A DNA stretch of 64,000 nucleotides from Moringa oleifera (lineage: Eukaryota; Streptophyta; Magnoliopsida; Brassicales; Moringaceae): NCBI GenBank assembly GCA_021397835.1, contig JAJFZO010000447.1:1426001-1490000 (forward strand). Direction: 5' to 3'. The position numbers were made by a program, and so were the translations under genes. Shown here in pieces: positions 61,241 through 64,000 of this stretch. The notes under the pieces are model-generated. The model saw only the letters and a list, made by a program, of their open reading frames with translations, was not told where the DNA came from and searched no databases. The first letter of the stretch is position 1. The number at the start of each line of letters is the position of its first letter.

Positions 61241-62700
61241 AAATAATCAGAATAAGTAAGAATTCTAATGGTTAAGAATCAAAATGGGTAAAAATTGAAA
61301 TAAAAAATCAAATTCAAAGTACAGTTCACTTGGGTTATAGAAATCAAAATTAAAATTACTATGAATCTCATTTCTATGTATTTTGACCTAAAATTGGAAG
61401 GAATTATTATAAATTTACTTGTATACCTTTAAGTAGATTTGTGTCTTTTAATTGAAAGAAATGATATTATATATTTTAATAATTCTTATAATCTTAAAAA
61501 AACATAGATAAAAATAATTTAAAAGAATCATATTTTTATAGAAAATTTTAAAAATAAAAAATTAAACATTAATTTTTTTTATCCTAATGAGTAATAATTT
61601 TCTTCCAAAAAAAAGTAATGAATTCATATCGCCTGACAATACATAATCATTCATAAAAATTAAAAAAAATTATAAAATGAGGGCAAATTTTGATTTTTTT
61701 TGTTTATCCTATTGTTTCTATAAATTTGAAAATAAATAAAAGAAAAAAATAATAAATTTACCTAATATTCAAACATTGGAGTCTCAATTGGGTGGAGAGA
61801 TTTGGGTTTGCTATTCTCATTCTTCATTCTCAAATTCACGAAGGACTCACGTAATTTTATTTTTATTTTATGATAAAAATAGCTATAAAAAATGTGAAGT
61901 TCATTTCGCCTCCTCACTTTGCTTTCACAATCTTAACTAATAAGCATATCATAGACTTTCAATTACTTTGTAGTACTCTATTTGAGAAATACTCTCTCTA
62001 CTCTTCTTGCATAAATAAAGATTACTGCCTAACCGTCTCGCTAACCTCTTGATGACAACGACATCGAAAGTTAGGTGGGTACCTCTTGGCATATCAATCA
62101 GGTTTGGATCTTGGGCCTAATGCCCAACCATTATGGCCTTGAAAGCAGGTTTTGTTGCCAAATCTTAAAATCTTTTGATTTTTTTGGGCCACCGGTAAGT
62201 ATTTTGCCTGTTAGAACTTTTCTGAAAACTTTCCGTCGTGATCTTGGGCTTGGTCTGGTTTGAAACGGTTTTATTTGCCCAACAAGTATCAGGAAAGATG
62301 TGGTTTGCTTTTGGGTTGGTTTCGCAAATAAGTTACAATATCAAATGGAATCCAATATTCTGGTTGAGTACAAAAACTGTTGAAAGCAACTCTTTGTAAA
62401 TTTATAATTTGTTTAAAATGAAATAAAAATAAAAAAATTTCTTTTAAGTCAGTGACTATTTTGCTGATCAGAGGAGTGTATTACTTTCACTGCCAGTCAC
62501 TGGTTTAACTAACAAAGTGTGAGCAGATTCTCACATTGTTTGGATGTATGCCTGTTTTCACTTTTGTGGATTGCATTTACAAAAATTAATTACAATCTAC
62601 TTGAAGCTCATATAACAGAAAAAATTAATAGGCACAGAGTATTCCTCCTCTTGAAATGGTTTTTTTTTTTTTTTTAAATCTTTTCATAATCATAGGCATG
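61241..62700. other. Intergenic region left of defensin block B
   Basis: AT-rich with no supportable gene. The patch 62050-62300 is less AT-rich (GATCTTGGGCCTAATGCCCA and similar), but no coding signal was recognised. Confidence 0.5.
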
Positions 62701-63000
62701 TACAATAATGATCTTTGTGATGCATACCCAAAAGAGGAAAGAGCCTTTTTATTTCATTTTTCAATTTTTGAAGACAGACATGACACTGAGTAGCACTAAT
62801 GCAGAACGCAAACAGCCCACAATACAAAGAAGACATCTTAGCAAGAAATGCAAAAGAGTAATTGATAAGCATACTGTCATTCTCCAAAAGCTGGAAGAGC
62901 CTCATCCCTTATTCATATGAAAAACCTTAGATCTTAATGCTTGCTCGAATAAAAGACCTTATTCATATTGAATATTAATTTAGTTCATTCTGAATGGTGG

Positions 63001-63335
63001 TCAACAACGCTTAGTGCAAAAGCAGCGCCTACGGAAGCCGCGGCATTTGCCACCAGTGAAGCCTTCGGTCCTGCAGACCAGCCCACAGTTGTGGTCTCCC
63101 ATGCACGCTCCCTTGAATTTATGGCTCTTTGACTGGCAAAGCCTGGCCTCACTTGGCATCACCATCTCCTCTGCATTGTGCAACATGTATATCAACGCAT
63201 AACAATTACATGTTCTTTTAAGTATCCAAAATGTTCTGGCCAGTGTCATTCAAAAAGAGAGAGAGAGAGAGACTTACGAGAAGCCAAGACAATAAGCAAC
63301 AGCAAGAAAAACCCCAAGCTTCGCTTCTCCATCAT
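63001..63335 (-). CDS. Plant defensin precursor (gamma-thionin family), 2 exons, 75 aa, copy B
   Basis: Exon 1 is 63335-63278 and exon 2 is 63170-63001, with a GT-AG phase-1 intron at the same place as copy A. The gene begins with two consecutive ATGs; using the second (63332) gives 74 residues, exactly like copy A. Signal peptide is MMEKRSLG plus a hydrophobic run. The mature 47-residue domain keeps all eight cysteines and the gamma-core GGKC..C. Compared with copy A there are nine substitutions in the last 55 residues, most adding positive charge (Glu to Gln/Lys, Gln to Lys, His to Arg, Phe to Arg), so the mature net charge rises to about +10. It is a secreted antimicrobial peptide by family. 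The change may alter its lipid or microbial preference; that is inference. Confidence 0.93.
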
Positions 63336-63420
63336 GTCTGTTTGTTACCTGTGGCCCTATATGCTAAGTAATGCTAAGATCGCTATTATACATACAAACT
63401 CCTTGTCAATTACCCCACCT

Positions 63421-63428
63421 TATATATA
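63421..63428 (-). promoter_or_regulatory. TATA box of defensin copy B
   Basis: TATATATA about 86 bases upstream of the first ATG, followed by AGGTGGGGTAA as in copy A. Confidence 0.65.
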
Positions 63429-63508
63429 GGAGCTGCACGTAATTAATATGAATATTGTGAATTCAGATTGGCAGAAAATCAAAGCTTTCTAGAGACTAAG
63501 AATCTCTT

Positions 63509-63933
63509 CACGTGGGATGACAATTCTTTTCCACATCACACGTTTGTCATGGAATTTCTTGCACGTGGGTTACATGATAATAGAGACTCCACCGAGCAAA
63601 AAAGTGAGGGAAGTTGAACTGGAAATGTTGATCACTCCCTGATATTGTTCCAAATAAGCATCATTATGCTGTATAATACATATATTTTTTCTTCTTGAAT
63701 GAATGATATAATACTATATACCTATGTGCACTAAATTAATGAAATTGAAATTAATAAAATTGTCAGAATAATGTAATCTTTGAAATTGGGTACAGCAGAT
63801 TAATTAAATCAAATTTAAAGTTGCAAAAATATACCAGTGGCGACAGCAAAGTCTGATCAGATTCTGTCACGGAACATGCAGTTGGATGGATTCGTAAGAG
63901 CAGGCCTTCTGCTTGACGTTTCTCAATCACGTG
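63509..63933 (-). promoter_or_regulatory. Three G-box elements upstream of defensin copy B
   Basis: CACGTG at 63509-63514, 63562-63567 and 63928-63933. The first sits in TCTTCACGTG as in copy A (TGTTCACGTG), and the last in AATCACGTGA versus AGTCACGTGA in copy A, so two of the three are conserved in position. Confidence 0.5.
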
Positions 63934-64000
63934 AAGGCCGTATCCTGCCATAATATCACTGCAGTACTTTTGTTGAGCCAGATTTTCTGGACCAAGGAGA

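Larger units (their letters stand above)
62790..63960. repeat. Duplicated block, copy B (contains the second defensin gene)
   Basis: Counterpart of copy A (53930-55020), in the same orientation about 8.9 kb away. Similarity covers the downstream flank, both exons, the intron edges and at least 570 bases upstream. It may continue past the right end of the window. Confidence 0.75.

Overview
This is nuclear DNA from a dicotyledonous plant. The genes have many GT-AG introns, the intergenic DNA is very AT-rich with poly-A/poly-T runs and microsatellites, and the transposon relics are plant LINE, Ty3/gypsy, MuDR-like and Ty1/copia types. The encoded proteins (R2R3-MYB repressor, plant defensins, plant CHFR-like ligase) are plant families. 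Long introns filled with a LINE would suit a woody dicot such as grapevine, but the sequence alone does not settle the species. I found no prokaryotic feature and no CRISPR array.

Layout. 1-1.56 kb may hold the leader of a minus-strand gene leaving the window on the left. 1.6-7.2 kb is AT-rich spacer with a small LINE relic (3.2-3.95 kb). 7.6-23.7 kb is a four-exon plus-strand gene for a 766-residue kinase-fold protein that looks like a pseudokinase. Its 8.3-kb second intron carries a nearly full-length but decayed sense-strand LINE (10.8-16.06 kb). 24-33 kb is a transposon graveyard: a MuDR-like transposase pseudogene (plus strand) abuts a decayed Ty3/gypsy polyprotein (minus strand). 34.6-46.3 kb is a 15-exon plus-strand gene for a CHFR-like E3 ubiquitin ligase (462 residues). 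49.6-50.8 kb is a three-exon minus-strand R2R3-MYB repressor of subgroup 4 (296 residues). 54.1-54.45 kb and 63.0-63.3 kb are two two-exon minus-strand plant defensin genes lying in duplicated ~1.1-kb blocks, separated by ~8.6 kb of repeats that include a Ty1/copia relic.

The five protein-coding genes do not form a pathway or operon; each has its own promoter. All exon junctions were worked out by hand from GT-AG sites and reading-phase continuity, and every model closes in frame. The most interesting points are an internal exon duplication in the pseudokinase gene, loss of phosphopeptide-binding signatures in the FHA-like region of the CHFR protein together with a PBZ-like C-terminal zinc motif, a Lys/Arg-to-Asn change in the bHLH-contact motif of the MYB protein, and strong charge divergence between the duplicated defensins with shared G-boxes upstream. 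I did not see a clearly novel multi-gene system.
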